From the NCBI GenBank assembly GCA_037349105.1, contig JAYJMM010000020.1:242001-306000 (forward strand): a DNA stretch of 64,000 nucleotides, read 5' to 3'. How positions within the stretch are numbered: the first letter of the stretch is position 1; each line of letters starts with the position of its first letter. Below the pieces are notes generated by a model. That model did not search any database, was not told the origin of the DNA, and worked only from the letters and a program-made list of their open reading frames with translations. A program made the position numbers and the translations under genes. Origin of the DNA: Limnomonas spitsbergensis (taxonomy: Eukaryota; Chlorophyta; Chlorophyceae; Chlamydomonadales). Of this stretch, positions 22,162 to 34,731 are shown piece by piece.

Positions 22162-22774
22162 GCAGCTGCTACCGCTGCCGCCTCAACAATAGCCGCTGCC
22201 ACTGCTGCCGCCGCTGTCGCTGCCTCCACCACAGTCGCCTGTGACAAACGCCTGGACCTGCAGCGATATAGCACCTGCTCCTGCGCCCTCGCCTGGTTGT
22301 TTTCTGGCCTCCTCCCCCTCCGCCTCCTTCTCCGCCTCCTTCCTCCGTCCTCCCCCCCTTCGTTCCCCCATACCTGCGAGTACCGCCCGTCCTCAGTCCC
22401 CCTAATCTTCGCCCTCTCAGCAGCCGAAACGCCCTTCCACGTAAGTAGGCAAGACTTATGCCTCCGTACCCGCCCGCGCTGACGAGCCAAAACAACCGGC
22501 TCGTCATAATGCTGATTTATCATCAAGCGATCCTCAATCACCACTCGTGTCAAGTCCATGCTGCCATTACGTCTCCCGCGATGTGACATCATTGGTCCTG
22601 AAAGGAACCGCGGGACAATCCCACCGTTGCCTTGGCCGGCCGCCCACCGCCCATCCTCGGTGCCCTCGCTCCCGTCATCACCGTCGTCTTCGCTCCATTG
22701 CTTGACGCAGAAAGGGCCGTGTGCAATGCCCCGCCTGTCTCAATACCACCTCCCGCTTGCATGCATCTTGCCAA

Positions 22775-23106
22775 CATGCCTGCATGCAAGCCTCCCTGCC
22801 TCCTGTCACCCTGTCTGCCTCCTGCCTGCCTGCCTCCTGCCTCCTGCCTCCTGCCTGCCTGCCTGCCTCCGCCTGCCTCCTGCCTGCCTGCCTCATGTCT
22901 GCCTGCCTCCTCCCTGTCTGCCCCCATCATGCAAGCCTGCCTGCCTCCTTCTTTCCTGCCTCCAGTCTACCTCTGTCCTTCCTTCCTGCCCCCTGACTGC
23001 CTCTTGCCTGTCTGCCTCTTGCCTGTCTGCCTCATGTCTGCCTCCTGCCTGCCTCCTGCCTGCCTCCTACCTGCCTCCTGCCTGCCTCCTACCTGCCCTT
23101 TGCCTG
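22775..23106. repeat. TGCC-rich minisatellite, unit 6
   Basis: TGCC tandem words, near-identical to unit 5. Confidence 0.95.
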
Positions 23107-24387
23107 GTATGAGGGTTTGGATATGTGAGTTTAGGGATGATGATTTAGGGGTGGGGTTCTTGGGATGAGGGTTTGGGGATAAGGGTTTAATAATGCGGGT
23201 TCAGGGATGAGAGTATATGGATGTGGGTTTGTGGATAAGGGTTTAGGGATCATGGCTCATGGATTAGGGTTTCGAGATGCGGGTTCAAGGGATGAGGGTT
23301 CATGGATGACAGTTCAGGGGTGAGGGGTAAGGGATGAGAGTTAATGGATGAGGGTTTATGGATGAGGGTTTATTGATGAGGGCTTATGAATGCGGGTTTA
23401 TGAATGAGTGGTTATGAATGATGGTTTGGGGTGGGGGTTGAGGGATGAGGGCTCAGGGATAAGGGTTATGGATGCGGGTTTAGGGATTGGAGTTTATTAA
23501 TGAGGGTTTATGAATGAGGGTTCATGAATGAGGATTTATGAATAAGGGTTCATGGATGAGGGCTTATGAATGAGGGTTCGTGGATGAGGGTTTATGAATG
23601 CGGGTTCATGGATGAGGGTTTATGAATGCGGGTTCATTAATGAGGGTTTATGTATGAGGGTTCAGGGATGAGGGGTTATGAATGATAGTTCATGGATGCG
23701 GGTTTATGAATGATGGTTCATGGATGAGGGTTCATGGATGAAAGTCCATGGATGAGGGTTCATGGATGAGGGTTTTTGAATGAGGGTTTATGAATGAGGG
23801 TGCATGGATGAGGGTTCATTAATGAGGGTTCATTTATGAGGGTTTATGAATGCGGGTTTATGGATGAGGGATCATCAATGGGGTTTAATGAATGAGGGTT
23901 CATGTGTGAGGGTTTATGAATGAGGGTTCGTGGATGAGGGTTTATGCATGAGGGTTCATGGATGAGGGTTTATGAATGACGGTTCATGGATGAGGGTTCA
24001 TGGATGAGGGTTTATGGATGCGGGTTCATGGATGATGGTTTATGTATAAGGGTTCATGAATGCGGGTTTGTGAATGAGGGTTTATGGATGAGGGTTTATG
24101 GATGCGGGTGTATGGATGAGGGTGCATGGATGCGGGTGTATGGATGAGGGTTTATGGATGAGGGTTTATGGATGCGGGTTTATGAACGAGGGTTTATGAA
24201 TGAGGGTTTATGGATGAGGGATCATGGATGAGGGTTCATGGATGAGGGTGTATGAATGAGGGTGTATGAATGAGGGTTCATGAATGAAGGTTTATGAATG
24301 CGAATTTATGGATGCGGGTTCATAAATGAGGGTTTATGAATGAGGGTTTATGAATGAGGGTTTATGGATGAGGGTTTATGGATGGGG
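23107..24387. repeat. G-rich telomere-like minisatellite, unit 6
   Basis: About 1.28 kb of roughly 14-bp G-rich units. Confidence 0.95.
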
Positions 24388-24420
24388 TATACCCAGCGAG
24401 CTCAACCTGCATTAACCCAC

Positions 24421-26144
24421 CTCTCTGCGTGGTTTTGGCCCTCATGTTGCAGCCCTGATGCGGCAAAGTATCAGTCCCCGATAGTCTCAATCTTGTACAC
24501 GGGTTGGGTCATGGTCGTGGCATCAAAGTGTGAGTAGAGCGCATTCAGCATGGACATCACGGCCAGGGACTCAACCTGTGTGGAGGGGAGGAGAGGCGGG
24601 AAGAGAAGTGAAAGACATATCAGAACATGGGGACTTGACTTTTGTGGGCCCTATTGTGTCGGCCCTATTGTATCCCGCAGCACGTGGCTTTTGCTGAAGT
24701 CATTTATTTTGACGGGGGAGGCTACATAAAGGGGAGGAATTCAACGTATTCACTATACCATTTAAATGTATTATATACAATTGGTTTGATCAGCCAATGC
24801 CCAAAGTGCCTGCGGGATATAAGGCACACATCCGTAAACCCGACAATGGCATCTAACAACAGCGTGACATCGGGGTGCCACTCGGCACAGTTTTTAAGCC
24901 AACTGGATACACTAGATCCACCATATCTACTAGATCTAACCCCATGCCGTACCTGCTGGCACATGTCTGTGAACCCAACAATGTCTGCAAACAGCAGCGT
25001 GACATCAGGATGCCACTCGGCATTGTCCTGACCCCCCTTGGAAGTTGGAGAAGAAAACACCGGAGAAGATGGCAGCTGCGGTGACGGCACTCCGAGCGGC
25101 CGCAGCTGTTGCTGCGGCCACAGCAGCTGCGACAGCCCAGACCAGTGCTGTTTCTGACGCACAGCGTAGCCTACTGACGCCGACTGTGCCATGATTGACC
25201 GCAGCCTCCTCAGGCTTCCACTGGTGGTCCAGCCCGCGGCGTATGAGTCTACCTGGTCAGCAGCTACAGCGCCGGCGACCTCGACACCTGCCACAGATAA
25301 GGCTGTCGCTGCCGCTGCTTCGACAACGGCGGCCGCCTTTGCTTTTGCGGCTTCAACTACCGCAGCCGCTGCCGATGCGGCGGTCTCCACCACAGCCGGC
25401 GCCGCGGCTGACGATGACGACGTGACTATTGTCTTGGCTGCGAGCGTCGCCGCGGCCTCAACGATCGCCGCAGCAGCAGTCGCCGCTGCTTTGACGACGG
25501 CGGCAGCGGCGGCTTCGACCACGGCCGGCGTCGCATCTGTCGTAGCCGCATCGAACACAGCTGCCGCCGCCGCCGCTGCCACTGCTTCAACTACTGCTGC
25601 AGCTGCTACCGCTGCCGCCTCAACAACAGCCGCTGCCACTGCTGCCGCCGCTGTCGCTGCCTCCACCACAGTCGCCTGTGACAAACGCCTGGACCTGGAG
25701 CGATATAGCACCTGCTCCTGCGCCCTCGCCTGGTTGTTTTCTGGCCTCCTCCCCCTCCGCCTCCTTCTCCGCCTCCTTCCTCCGTCCTCCCCCCCTTCGT
25801 TCCCCCATACCTGCGAGTACCGCCCGTCCTCAGTCCCCCTAATCTTCGCCCTCTCAGCAGCCGAAACGCCCTTCCACGTAAGTAGGCAAGACTTATGCCT
25901 CCGTACCCGCCCGCGCTGACGAGCCAAAACAACCGGCTCGTCATAATGCTGATTTATCATCAAGCGATCCTCAATCACCACTCGTGTCAAGTCCATGCTG
26001 CCATTACGTCTCCCGCGATGTGACATCATTGGTCCTGAAAGGAACCGCGGGACAATCCCACCGTTGCCTTGGCCGGCCGCCCACCGCCCATCCTCGGTGC
26101 CCTCGCTCCCGTCATCACCGTCGTCTTCGCTCCATTGCTTGACG
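24421..26144 (-). pseudogene. Guanylyl cyclase fragment, copy 7
   Basis: A 435-codon unspliced minus-strand frame (24722-26029) runs from MMSHRGRRNGSMD through an Arg-rich tract and a roughly 170-residue Ala/Val-rich tract into PSPQLPSSPVFSSPTSKG and the exon 24953-25027 (EWHPDVTLLFADIVGFT). The frame even reads through the donor into the decayed duplicate exon (LLLDAIVGF). The second exon 24421-24575 aligns in phase 0 (..MCQQ joined to VESLAVMSML..) and has KIETIGD with the guanine-specifying Glu and the second metal Asp, but TGA follows directly. The remaining catalytic half, including the usual Asn/Arg transition-state segment, is absent before the next unit begins. Confidence 0.82.
25918..25942. 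other. GACGAGCC/GGCTCGTC hairpin (also in units 3-6 and 8-10)
   Basis: Perfect 8-bp stem around AAAACAACC. The left arm lies in a roughly 54-bp segment missing from units 1 and 2, so those units cannot form it. Confidence 0.6.
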
Positions 26145-26211
26145 CAGAAAGGGCCGTGTGCAATGCCCCGCCTGTCTCAATACCACCTCCCGCTTGCATG
26201 CATCTTGCCAA

Positions 26212-26543
26212 CATGCCTGCATGCAAGCCTCCCTGCCTCCTGTCACCCTGTCTGCCTCCTGCCTGCCTGCCTCCTGCCTCCTGCCTCCTGCCTGCCTGCC
26301 TGCCTCTGCCTGCCTCCTGCCTGCCTGCCTCATGTCTGCCTGCCTCCTCCCTGTCTGCCCCCATCATGCAAGCCTGCCTGCCTCCTTATTTCCTGCCTCC
26401 AGTCTACCTCTGTCCTTCCTTCCTGCCCCCTGACTGCCTCTTGCCTGTCTGCCTCTTGCCTGTCTGCCTCATGTCTGCCTCCTGCCTGCCTCCTGCCTGC
26501 CTCCTACCTGCCTCCTGCCTGCCTCCTACCTGCCCTTTGCCTG
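26212..26543. repeat. TGCC-rich minisatellite, unit 7
   Basis: TGCC tandem words; variant CCTTATTTCC near 26386 shared with units 8 and 9. Confidence 0.95.
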
Positions 26544-27821
26544 GTATGAGGGTTTGGATATGTGAGTTTAGGGATGATGATTTAGGGGTGGGGTTCTTGG
26601 GATGAGGGTTTGGGGATGAGGGTTTAATAATGCGGGTTCAGGGATGAGAGTATATGGATGTGGGTTTGTGGATAAGGGTTTAGGGATCATGGCTCATGGA
26701 TTAGGGTTTCGAGATGCGGGTTCAAGGGATGAGGGTTCATGGATGACAGTTCAAGGGTGAGGGGTAAGGGATGAGAGTTAATGGATGAGGGTTTATGGAT
26801 GAGGGTTTATTGATGAGGGCTTATGAATGCGGGTTTATGAATGAGTGGTTATGAATGATGGTTTGGGGTGGGGGTTGAGGGATGAGGGCTCAGGGATAAG
26901 GGTTATGGATGCGGGTTTAGGGATTGGAGTTTATTAATGAGGGTTTATGAATGAGGGTTCATGAATGAGGATTTATGAATGAGGGTTCATGGATGAGGGC
27001 TTATGAATGAGGGTTCGTGGATGAGGGTTTATGAATGCGGGTTCATGGATGAGGGTTTATGAATGCGGGTTCATTAATGAGGGTTTATGTATGAGGGTTC
27101 AGGGATGAGGGGTTATGAATGATAGTTCATGGATGAGGGTTTATGAATGATGGTTCATGGATGAGGGTTCATGGATGAAAGTCCATGGATGAGGGTTCAT
27201 GGATGAGGGTTTTTACATGAGGGTTTATGAATGAGGGTGCATGGATGAGGGTTCATTAATGAGGGTTCATTTATGAGGGTTTATGAATGCGGGTTTATGG
27301 ATGAGGGATCATCAATGGGGTTTAATGAATGAGGGTTCATGTGTGAGGGTTTATGAATGAGGGTTCGTGGATGAGGGTTTATGCATGAGGGTTCATGGAT
27401 GAGGGTTTATGAATGACGGTTCATGGATGAGGGTTCATGGATGAGGGTTTATGGATGCGGGTTCATGGATGATGGTTTATGTATAAGGGTTCATGAATGC
27501 GGGTTTGTGAATGAGGGTTTATGGATGAGGGTTTATGGATGCGGGTGTATGGATGAGGGTGCATGGATGCGGGTGTATGGATGAGGGTTTATGGATGAGG
27601 GTTTATGGATGCGGGTTTATGGACGAGGGTTTATGAATGAGGGTTTATGGATGAGGGATCATGGATGAGGGTTCATGGATGAGGGTGTATGAATGAGGGT
27701 GTATGAATGAGGGTTCATGAATGAAGGTTTATGAATGCGAATTTATGGATGCGGGTTCATAAATGAGGGTTTATGAATGAGGGTTTATGAATGAGGGTTT
27801 ATGGATGAGGGTTTATGGATG
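26544..27821. repeat. G-rich telomere-like minisatellite, unit 7
   Basis: About 1.28 kb of roughly 14-bp G-rich units. Confidence 0.95.
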
Positions 27822-27857
27822 GGGTATACCCAGCGAGCTCAACCTGCATTAACCCAC

Positions 27858-29581
27858 CTCTCTGCGTGGTTTTGGCCCTCATGTTGCAGCCCTGATGCGG
27901 CAAAGTATCAGTCCCCGATAGTCTCAATCTTGTACACGGGTTGGGTCATGGTCGTGGCATCAAAGTGTGAGTAGAGCGCATTCAGCATGGACATCACGGC
28001 CAGGGACTCAACCTGTGTGGAGGGGAGGAGAGGCGGGAAGAGAAGTGAAAGACATATCAGAACATGGGGACTTGACTTTTGTGGGCCCTATTGTGTCGGC
28101 CCTATTGTATCCCGCAGCACGTGGCTTTTGCTGAAGTCATTTATTTTGACGGGGGAGGCTACATAAAGGGGAGGAATTCAACGTATTCACTATACCATTT
28201 AAATGTATTATATACAATTGGTTTGATCAGCCAATGCCCAAAGTGCCTGCGGGATATAAGGCACACATCCGTAAACCCGACAATGGCATCTAACAACAGC
28301 GTGACATCGGGGTGCCACTCGGCACAGTTTTTAAGCCAACTGGATACACTAGATCCACCATATCTACTAGATCTAACCCCATGCCGTACCTGCTGGCACA
28401 TGTCTGTGAACCCAACAATGTCTGCAAACAGCAGCGTGACATCAGGATGCCACTCGGCATTGTCCTGACCCCCCTTGGAAGTTGGAGAAGAAAACACCGG
28501 AGAAGATGGCAGCTGCGGTGACGGCACTCCGAGCGGCCGCAGCTGTTGCTGCGGCCACAGCAGCTGCGACAGCCCAGACCAGTGCTGTTTCTGACGCACA
28601 GCGTAGCCTACTGACGCCGACTGTGCCATGATTGACCGCAGCCTCCTCAGGCTTCCACTGGTGGTCCAGCCCGCGGCGTATGAGTCTACCTGGTCAGCAG
28701 CTACAGCGCCGGCGACCTCGACACCTGCCACAGATAAGGCTGTCGCTGCCGCTGCTTCGACAACGGCGGCCGCCTTTGCTTTTGCGGCTTCAACTACCGC
28801 AGCCGCTGCCGATGCGGCGGTCTCCACCACAGCCGGCGCCGCGGCTGACGATGACGACGTGACTATTGTCTTGGCTGCGAGCGTCGCCGCGGCCTCAACG
28901 ATCGCCGCAGCAGCAGTCGCCGCTGCTTTGACGACGGCGGCAGCGGCGGCTTCGACCACGGCCGGCGTCGCATCTGTCGTAGCCGCATCGAACACAGCTG
29001 CCGCCGCCGCCGCTGCCACTGCTTCAACTACTGCTGCAGCTGCTACCGCTGCCGCCTCAACAACAGCCGCTGCCACTGCTGCCGCCGCTGTCGCTGCCTC
29101 CACCACAGTCGCCTGTGACAAACGCCTGGACCTGGAGCGATATAGCACCTGCTCCTGCGCCCTCGCCTGGTTGTTTTCTGGCCTCCTCCCCCTCCGCCTC
29201 CTTCTCCGCCTCCTTCCTCCGTCCTCCCCCCCTTCGTTCCCCCATACCTGCGAGTACCGCCCGTCCTCAGTCCCCCTAATCTTCGCCCTCTCAGCAGCCG
29301 AAACGCCCTTCCACGTAAGTAGGCAAGACTTATGCCTCCGTACCCGCCCGCGCTGACGAGCCAAAACAACCGGCTCGTCATAATGCTGATTTATCATCAA
29401 GCGATCCTCAATCACCACTCGTGTCAAGTCCATGCTGCCATTACGTCTCCCGCGATGTGACATCATTGGTCCTGAAAGGAACCGCGGGACAATCCCACCG
29501 TTGCCTTGGCCGGCCGCCCACCGCCCATCCTCGGTGCCCTCGCTCCCGTCATCACCGTCGTCTTCGCTCCATTGCTTGACG
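27858..29581 (-). pseudogene. Guanylyl cyclase fragment, copy 8
   Basis: The 435-codon frame (28159-29466) has the same protein sequence as in copy 7. Exons 28390-28464 (FADIVGF) and 27858-28012 (KIETIGD); the in-frame TGA is at 27908-27910 on the minus strand. Confidence 0.82.
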
Positions 29582-29648
29582 CAGAAAGGGCCGTGTGCAA
29601 TGCCCCGCCTGTCTCAATACCACCTCCCGCTTGCATGCATCTTGCCAA

Positions 29649-29980
29649 CATGCCTGCATGCAAGCCTCCCTGCCTCCTGTCACCCTGTCTGCCTCCTGCC
29701 TGCCTGCCTCCTGCCTCCTGCCTCCTGCCTGCCTGCCTGCCTCTGCCTGCCTCCTGCCTGCCTGCCTCATGTCTGCCTGCCTCCTCCCTGTCTGCCCCCA
29801 TCATGCAAGCCTGCCTGCCTCCTTATTTCCTGCCTCCAGTCTACCTCTGTCCTTCCTTCCTGCCCCCTGACTGCCTCTTGCCTGTCTGCCTCTTGCCTGT
29901 CTGCCTCATGTCTGCCTCCTGCCTGCCTCCTGCCTGCCTCCTACCTGCCTCCTGCCTGCCTCCTACCTGCCCTTTGCCTG
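29649..29980. repeat. TGCC-rich minisatellite, unit 8
   Basis: Same as unit 7. Confidence 0.95.
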
Positions 29981-31260
29981 GTATGAGGGTTTGGATATGT
30001 GAGTTTAGGGATGATGATTTAGGGGTGGGGTTCTTGGGATGAGGGTTTGGGGATGAGGGTTTAATAATGCGGGTTCAGGGATGAGAGTATATGGATGTGG
30101 GTTTGTGGATAAGGGTTTAGGGATCATGGCTCATGGATTAGGGTTTCGAGATGCGGGTTCAAGGGATGAGGGTTCATGGATGACAGTTCAGGGGTGAGGG
30201 GTAAGGGATGAGAGTTAATGGATGAGGGTTTATGGATGAGGGTTTATTGATGAGGGCTTATGAATGCGGGTTTATGAATGAGTGGTTATGAATGATGGTT
30301 TGGGGTGGGGGTTGAGGGATGAGGGCTCAGGGATAAGGGTTATGGATGCGGGTTTAGGGATTGGAGTTTATTAATGAGGGTTTATGAATGAGGGTTCATG
30401 AATGAGGATTTATGAATGAGGGTTCATGGATGAGGGCTTATGAATGAGGGTTCGTGGATGAGGGTTTATGAATGCGGGTTCATGGATGAGGGTTTATGAA
30501 TGCGGGTTCATTAATGAGGGTTTATGTATGAGGGTTCAGGGATGAGGGGTTATGAATGATAGTTCATGGATGAGGGTTTATGAATGATGGTTCATGGATG
30601 AGGGTTCATGGATGAAAGTCCATGGATGAGGGTTCATGGATGAGGGTTTTTACATGAGGGTTTATGAATGAGGGTGCATGGATGAGGGTTCATTAATGAG
30701 GGTTCATTTATGAGGGTTTATGAATGCGGGTTTATGGATGAGGGATCATCAATGGGGTTTAATGAATGAGGGTTCATGTGTGAGGGTTTATGAATGAGGG
30801 TTCGTGGATGAGGGTTTATGCATGAGGGTTCATGGATGAGGGTTTATGAATGACGGTTCATGGATGAGGGTTCATGGATGAGGGTTTATGGATGCGGGTT
30901 CATGGATGATGGTTTATGTATAAGGGTTCATGAATGCGGGTTTGTGAATGAGGGTTTATGGATGAGGGTTTATGGATGCGGGTGTATGGATGAGGGTGCA
31001 TGGATGCGGGTGTATGGATGAGGGTTTATGGATGAGGGTTTATGGATGCGGGTTTATGGACGAGGGTTTATGAATGAGGGTTTATGGATGAGGGATCATG
31101 GATGAGGGTTCATGGATGAGGGTGTATGAATGAGGGTGTATGAATGAGGGTTCATGAATGAAGGTTTATGAATGCGAATTTATGGATGCGGTTTCATAAA
31201 TGAGGGTTTATGAATGAGGGTTTATGAATGAGGGTTTATGGATGAGGGTTTATGGATGGG
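29981..31260. repeat. G-rich telomere-like minisatellite, unit 8
   Basis: About 1.28 kb of roughly 14-bp G-rich units. Confidence 0.95.
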
Positions 31261-31294
31261 GTATACCCAGCGAGCTCAGCCTGCATTAACCCAC

Positions 31295-33018
31295 CTCTCT
31301 GCGTGGTTTTGGCCCTCATGTTGCAGCCCTGATGCGGCAAAGTATCAGTCCCCGATGGTCTCAATCTTGTACACGGGTTGGGTCATGGTCGTGGCATCAA
31401 AGTGTGAGTAGAGCGCATTCAGCATGGACATCACGGCCAGGGACTCAACCTGTGTGGAGGGGAGGAGAGGCGGGAAGAGAAGTGAAAGACATATCAGAAC
31501 ATGGGGACTTGACTTTTGTGGGCCCTATTGTGTCGGCCCTATTGTATCCCGCAGCACGTGGCTTTTGCTGAAGTCATTTATTTTGACGGGGGAGGCTACA
31601 TAAAGGGGAGGAATTCAACGTATTCACTATACCATTTAAATGTATTATATACAATTGGTTTGATCAGCCAATGCCCAAAGTGCCTGCGGGATATAAGGCA
31701 CACATCCGTAAACCCGACAATGGCATCTAACAACAGCGTGACATCGGGGTGCCACTCGGCACAGTTTTTAAGCCAACTGGATACACTAGATCCACCATAT
31801 CTACTAGATCTAACCCCATGCCGTACCTGCTGGCACATGTCTGTGAACCCAACAATGTCTGCAAACAGCAGCGTGACATCAGGATGCCACTCGGCATTGT
31901 CCTGACCCCCCTTGGAAGTTGGAGAAGAAAACACCGGAGAAGATGGCAGCTGCGGTGACGGCACTCCGAGCGGCCGCAGCTGTTGCTGCGGCCACAGCAG
32001 CTGCGACAGCCCAGACCAGTGCTGTTTCTGACGCACAGCGTAGCCTACTGACGCCGACTGTGCCATGATTGACCGCAGCCTCCTCAGGCTTCCACTGGTG
32101 GTCCAGCCCGCGGCGTATGAGTCTACCTGGTCAGCAGCTACAGCGCCGGCGACCTCGACACCTGCCACAGATAAGGCTGTCGCTGCCGCTGCTTCGACAA
32201 CGGCGGCCGCCTTTGCTTTTGCGGCTTCAACTACCGCAGCCGCTGCCGATGCGGCGGTCTCCACCACAGCCGGCGCCGCGGCTGACGATGACGACGTGAC
32301 TATTGTCTTGGCTGCGAGCGTCGCCGCGGCCTCAACGATCGCCGCAGCAGCAGTCGCCGCTGCTTTGACGACGGCGGCAGCGGCGGCTTCGACCACGGCC
32401 GGCGTCGCATCTGTCGTAGCCGCATCGAACACAGCTGCCGCCGCCGCCGCTGCCACTGCTTCAACTACTGCTGCAGCTGCTACCGCTGCCGCCTCAACAA
32501 CAGCCGCTGCCACTGCTGCCGCCGCTGTCGCTGCCTCCACCACAGTCGCCTGTGACAAACGCCTGGACCTGGAGCGATATAGCACCTGCTCCTGCGCCCT
32601 CGCCTGGTTGTTTTCTGGCCTCCTCCCCCTCCGCCTCCTTCTCCGCCTCCTTCCTCCGTCCTCCCCCCCTTCGTTCCCCCATACCTGCGAGTACCGCCCG
32701 TCCTCAGTCCCCCTAATCTTCGCCCTCTCAGCAGCCGAAACGCCCTTCCACGTAAGTAGGCAAGACTTATGCCTCCGTACCCGCCCGCGCTGACGAGCCA
32801 AAACAACCGGCTCGTCATAATGCTGATTTATCATCAAGCGATCCTCAATCACCACTCGTGTCAAGTCCATGCTGCCATTACGTCTCCCGCGATGTGACAT
32901 CATTGGTCCTGAAAGGAACCGCGGGACAATCCCACCGTTGCCTTGGCCGGCCGCCCACCGCCCATCCTCGGTGCCCTCGCTCCCGTCATCACCGTCGTCT
33001 TCGCTCCATTGCTTGACG
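31295..33018 (-). pseudogene. Guanylyl cyclase fragment, copy 9
   Basis: The 435-codon frame (31596-32903) is identical in protein sequence to copies 7 and 8. Exons 31827-31901 and 31295-31449; TGA after KIETIGD as elsewhere. Confidence 0.82.
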
Positions 33019-33085
33019 CAGAAAGGGCCGTGTGCAATGCCCCGCCTGTCTCAATACCACCTCCCGCTTGCATGCATCTTGCCAA

Positions 33086-33417
33086 CATGCCTGCATGCAA
33101 GCCTCCCTGCCTCCTGTCACCCTGTCTGCCTCCTGCCTGCCTGCCTCCTGCCTCCTGCCTCCTGCCTGCCTGCCTGCCTCTGCCTGCCTCCTGCCTGCCT
33201 GCCTCATGTCTGCCTGCCTCCTCCCTGTCTGCCCCCATCATGCAAGCCTGCCTGCCTCCTTATTTCCTGCCTCCAGTCTACCTCTGTCCTTCCTTCCTGC
33301 CCCCTGACTGCCTCTTGCCTGTCTGCCTCTTGCCTGTCTGCCTCATGTCTGCCTCCTGCCTGCCTCCTGCCTGCCTCCTACCTGCCTCCTGCCTGCCTCC
33401 TACCTGCCCTTTGCCTG
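33086..33417. repeat. TGCC-rich minisatellite, unit 9
   Basis: Same as units 7 and 8. Confidence 0.95.
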
Positions 33418-34698
33418 GTATGAGGGTTTGGATATGTGAGTTTAGGGATGATGATTTAGGGGTGGGGTTCTTGGGATGAGGGTTTGGGGATGAGGGTTTA
33501 ATAATGCGGGTTCAGGGATGAGAGTATATGGATGTGGGTTTGTGGATAAGGGTTTAGGGATCATGGCTCATGGATTAGGGTTTCGAGATGCGGGTTCAAG
33601 GGATGAGGGTTCATGGATGACAGTTCAGGGGTGAGGGGTAAGGGATGAGAGTTAATGGATGAGGGTTTATGGATGAGGGTTTATTGATGAGGGCTTATGA
33701 ATGCGGGTTTATGAATGAGTGGTTATGAATGATGGTTTGGGGTGGGGGTTGAGGGATGAGGGCTCAGGGATAAGGGTTATGGATGCGGGTTTAGGGATTG
33801 GAGTTTATTAATGAGGGTTTATGAATGAGGGTTCATGAATGAGGATTTATGAATGAGGGTTCATGGATGAGGGCTTATGAATGAGGGTTCGTGGATGAGG
33901 GTTTATGAATGCGGGTTCATGGATGAGGGTTTATGAATGCGGGTTCATTAATGAGGGTTTATGTATGAGGGTTCAGGGATGAGGGGTTATGAATGATAGT
34001 TCATGGATGAGGGTTTATGAATGATGGTTCATGGATGAGGGTTCATGGATGAAAGTCCATGGATGAGGGTTCATGGATGAGGGTTTTTACATGAGGGTTT
34101 ATGAATGAGGGTGCATGGATGAGGGTTCATTAATGAGGGTTCATTTATGAGGGTTTATGAATGCGGGTTTATGGATGAGGGATCATCAATGGGGTTTAAT
34201 GAATGAGGGTTCATGTGTGAGGGTTTATGAATGAGGGTTCGTGGATGAGGGTTTATGCATGAGGGTTCATGGATGAGGGTTTATGAATGACGGTTCATGG
34301 ATGAGGGTTCATGGATGAGGGTTTATGGATGCGGGTTCATGGATGATGGTTTATGTATAAGGGTTCATGAATGCGGGTTTGTGAATGAGGGTTTATGGAT
34401 GAGGGTTTATGGATGCGGGTGTATGGATGAGGGTGCATGGATGCGGGTGTATGGATGAGGGTTTATGGATGAGGGTTTATGGATGCGGGTTTATGGACGA
34501 GGGTTTATGAATGAGGGTTTATGGATGAGGGATCATGGATGAGGGTTCATGGATGAGGGTGTATGAATGAGGGTGTATGAATGAGGGTTCATGAATGAAG
34601 GTTTATGAATGCGAATTTATGGATGCGGTTTCATAAATGAAGGTTTATGAATGAGGGTTTATGAATGAGGGTTTATGGATGAGGGTTTATGGATGGGG
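33418..34698. repeat. G-rich telomere-like minisatellite, unit 9
   Basis: About 1.28 kb of roughly 14-bp G-rich units. Confidence 0.95.
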
Positions 34699-34731
34699 TA
34701 TACCCAGCGAGCTCAGCCTGCATTAACCCAC

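Larger units (their letters stand above)
18666..22707 (-). pseudogene. Guanylyl cyclase fragment, copy 6, split by an insertion
   Basis: Exon 19603-19677 (FADIVGF) and exon 18666-18820 (KIETIGD then TGA) are present. The Ala-rich upstream part is interrupted at 20249-22155 by the ORF1-bearing element. Without the insertion the unit would be exactly 3437 bp, matching its right-hand neighbours. Confidence 0.8.
19841..25190. repeat. Macrosatellite unit 6 (3437 bp plus a 1913-bp insertion)
   Basis: Interrupted by 20249-22155 plus one copy of a 6-bp duplication. It shares with units 7-9 the TTCAACTACC variant near 20005 but keeps the older GAGTCTCCCTGG near 19896. The right flank carries CCTGCAGCGATAT (22257), which is otherwise seen only in unit 3. 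It is the first unit with the roughly 405-bp deletion near 24647. Confidence 0.95.
25191..28627. repeat. Macrosatellite unit 7 (3437 bp)
   Basis: Virtually identical to unit 8 and to unit 9 apart from the latter's 405-bp extra segment. Carries GAGTCTACCTGG (25245), a variant shared only by units 7-10. Confidence 0.97.
28628..32064. repeat. Macrosatellite unit 8 (3437 bp)
   Basis: Same length as unit 7 and, by eye, differing at only a few positions (for example GGTTTCATAAATG near 31190). Confidence 0.97.
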
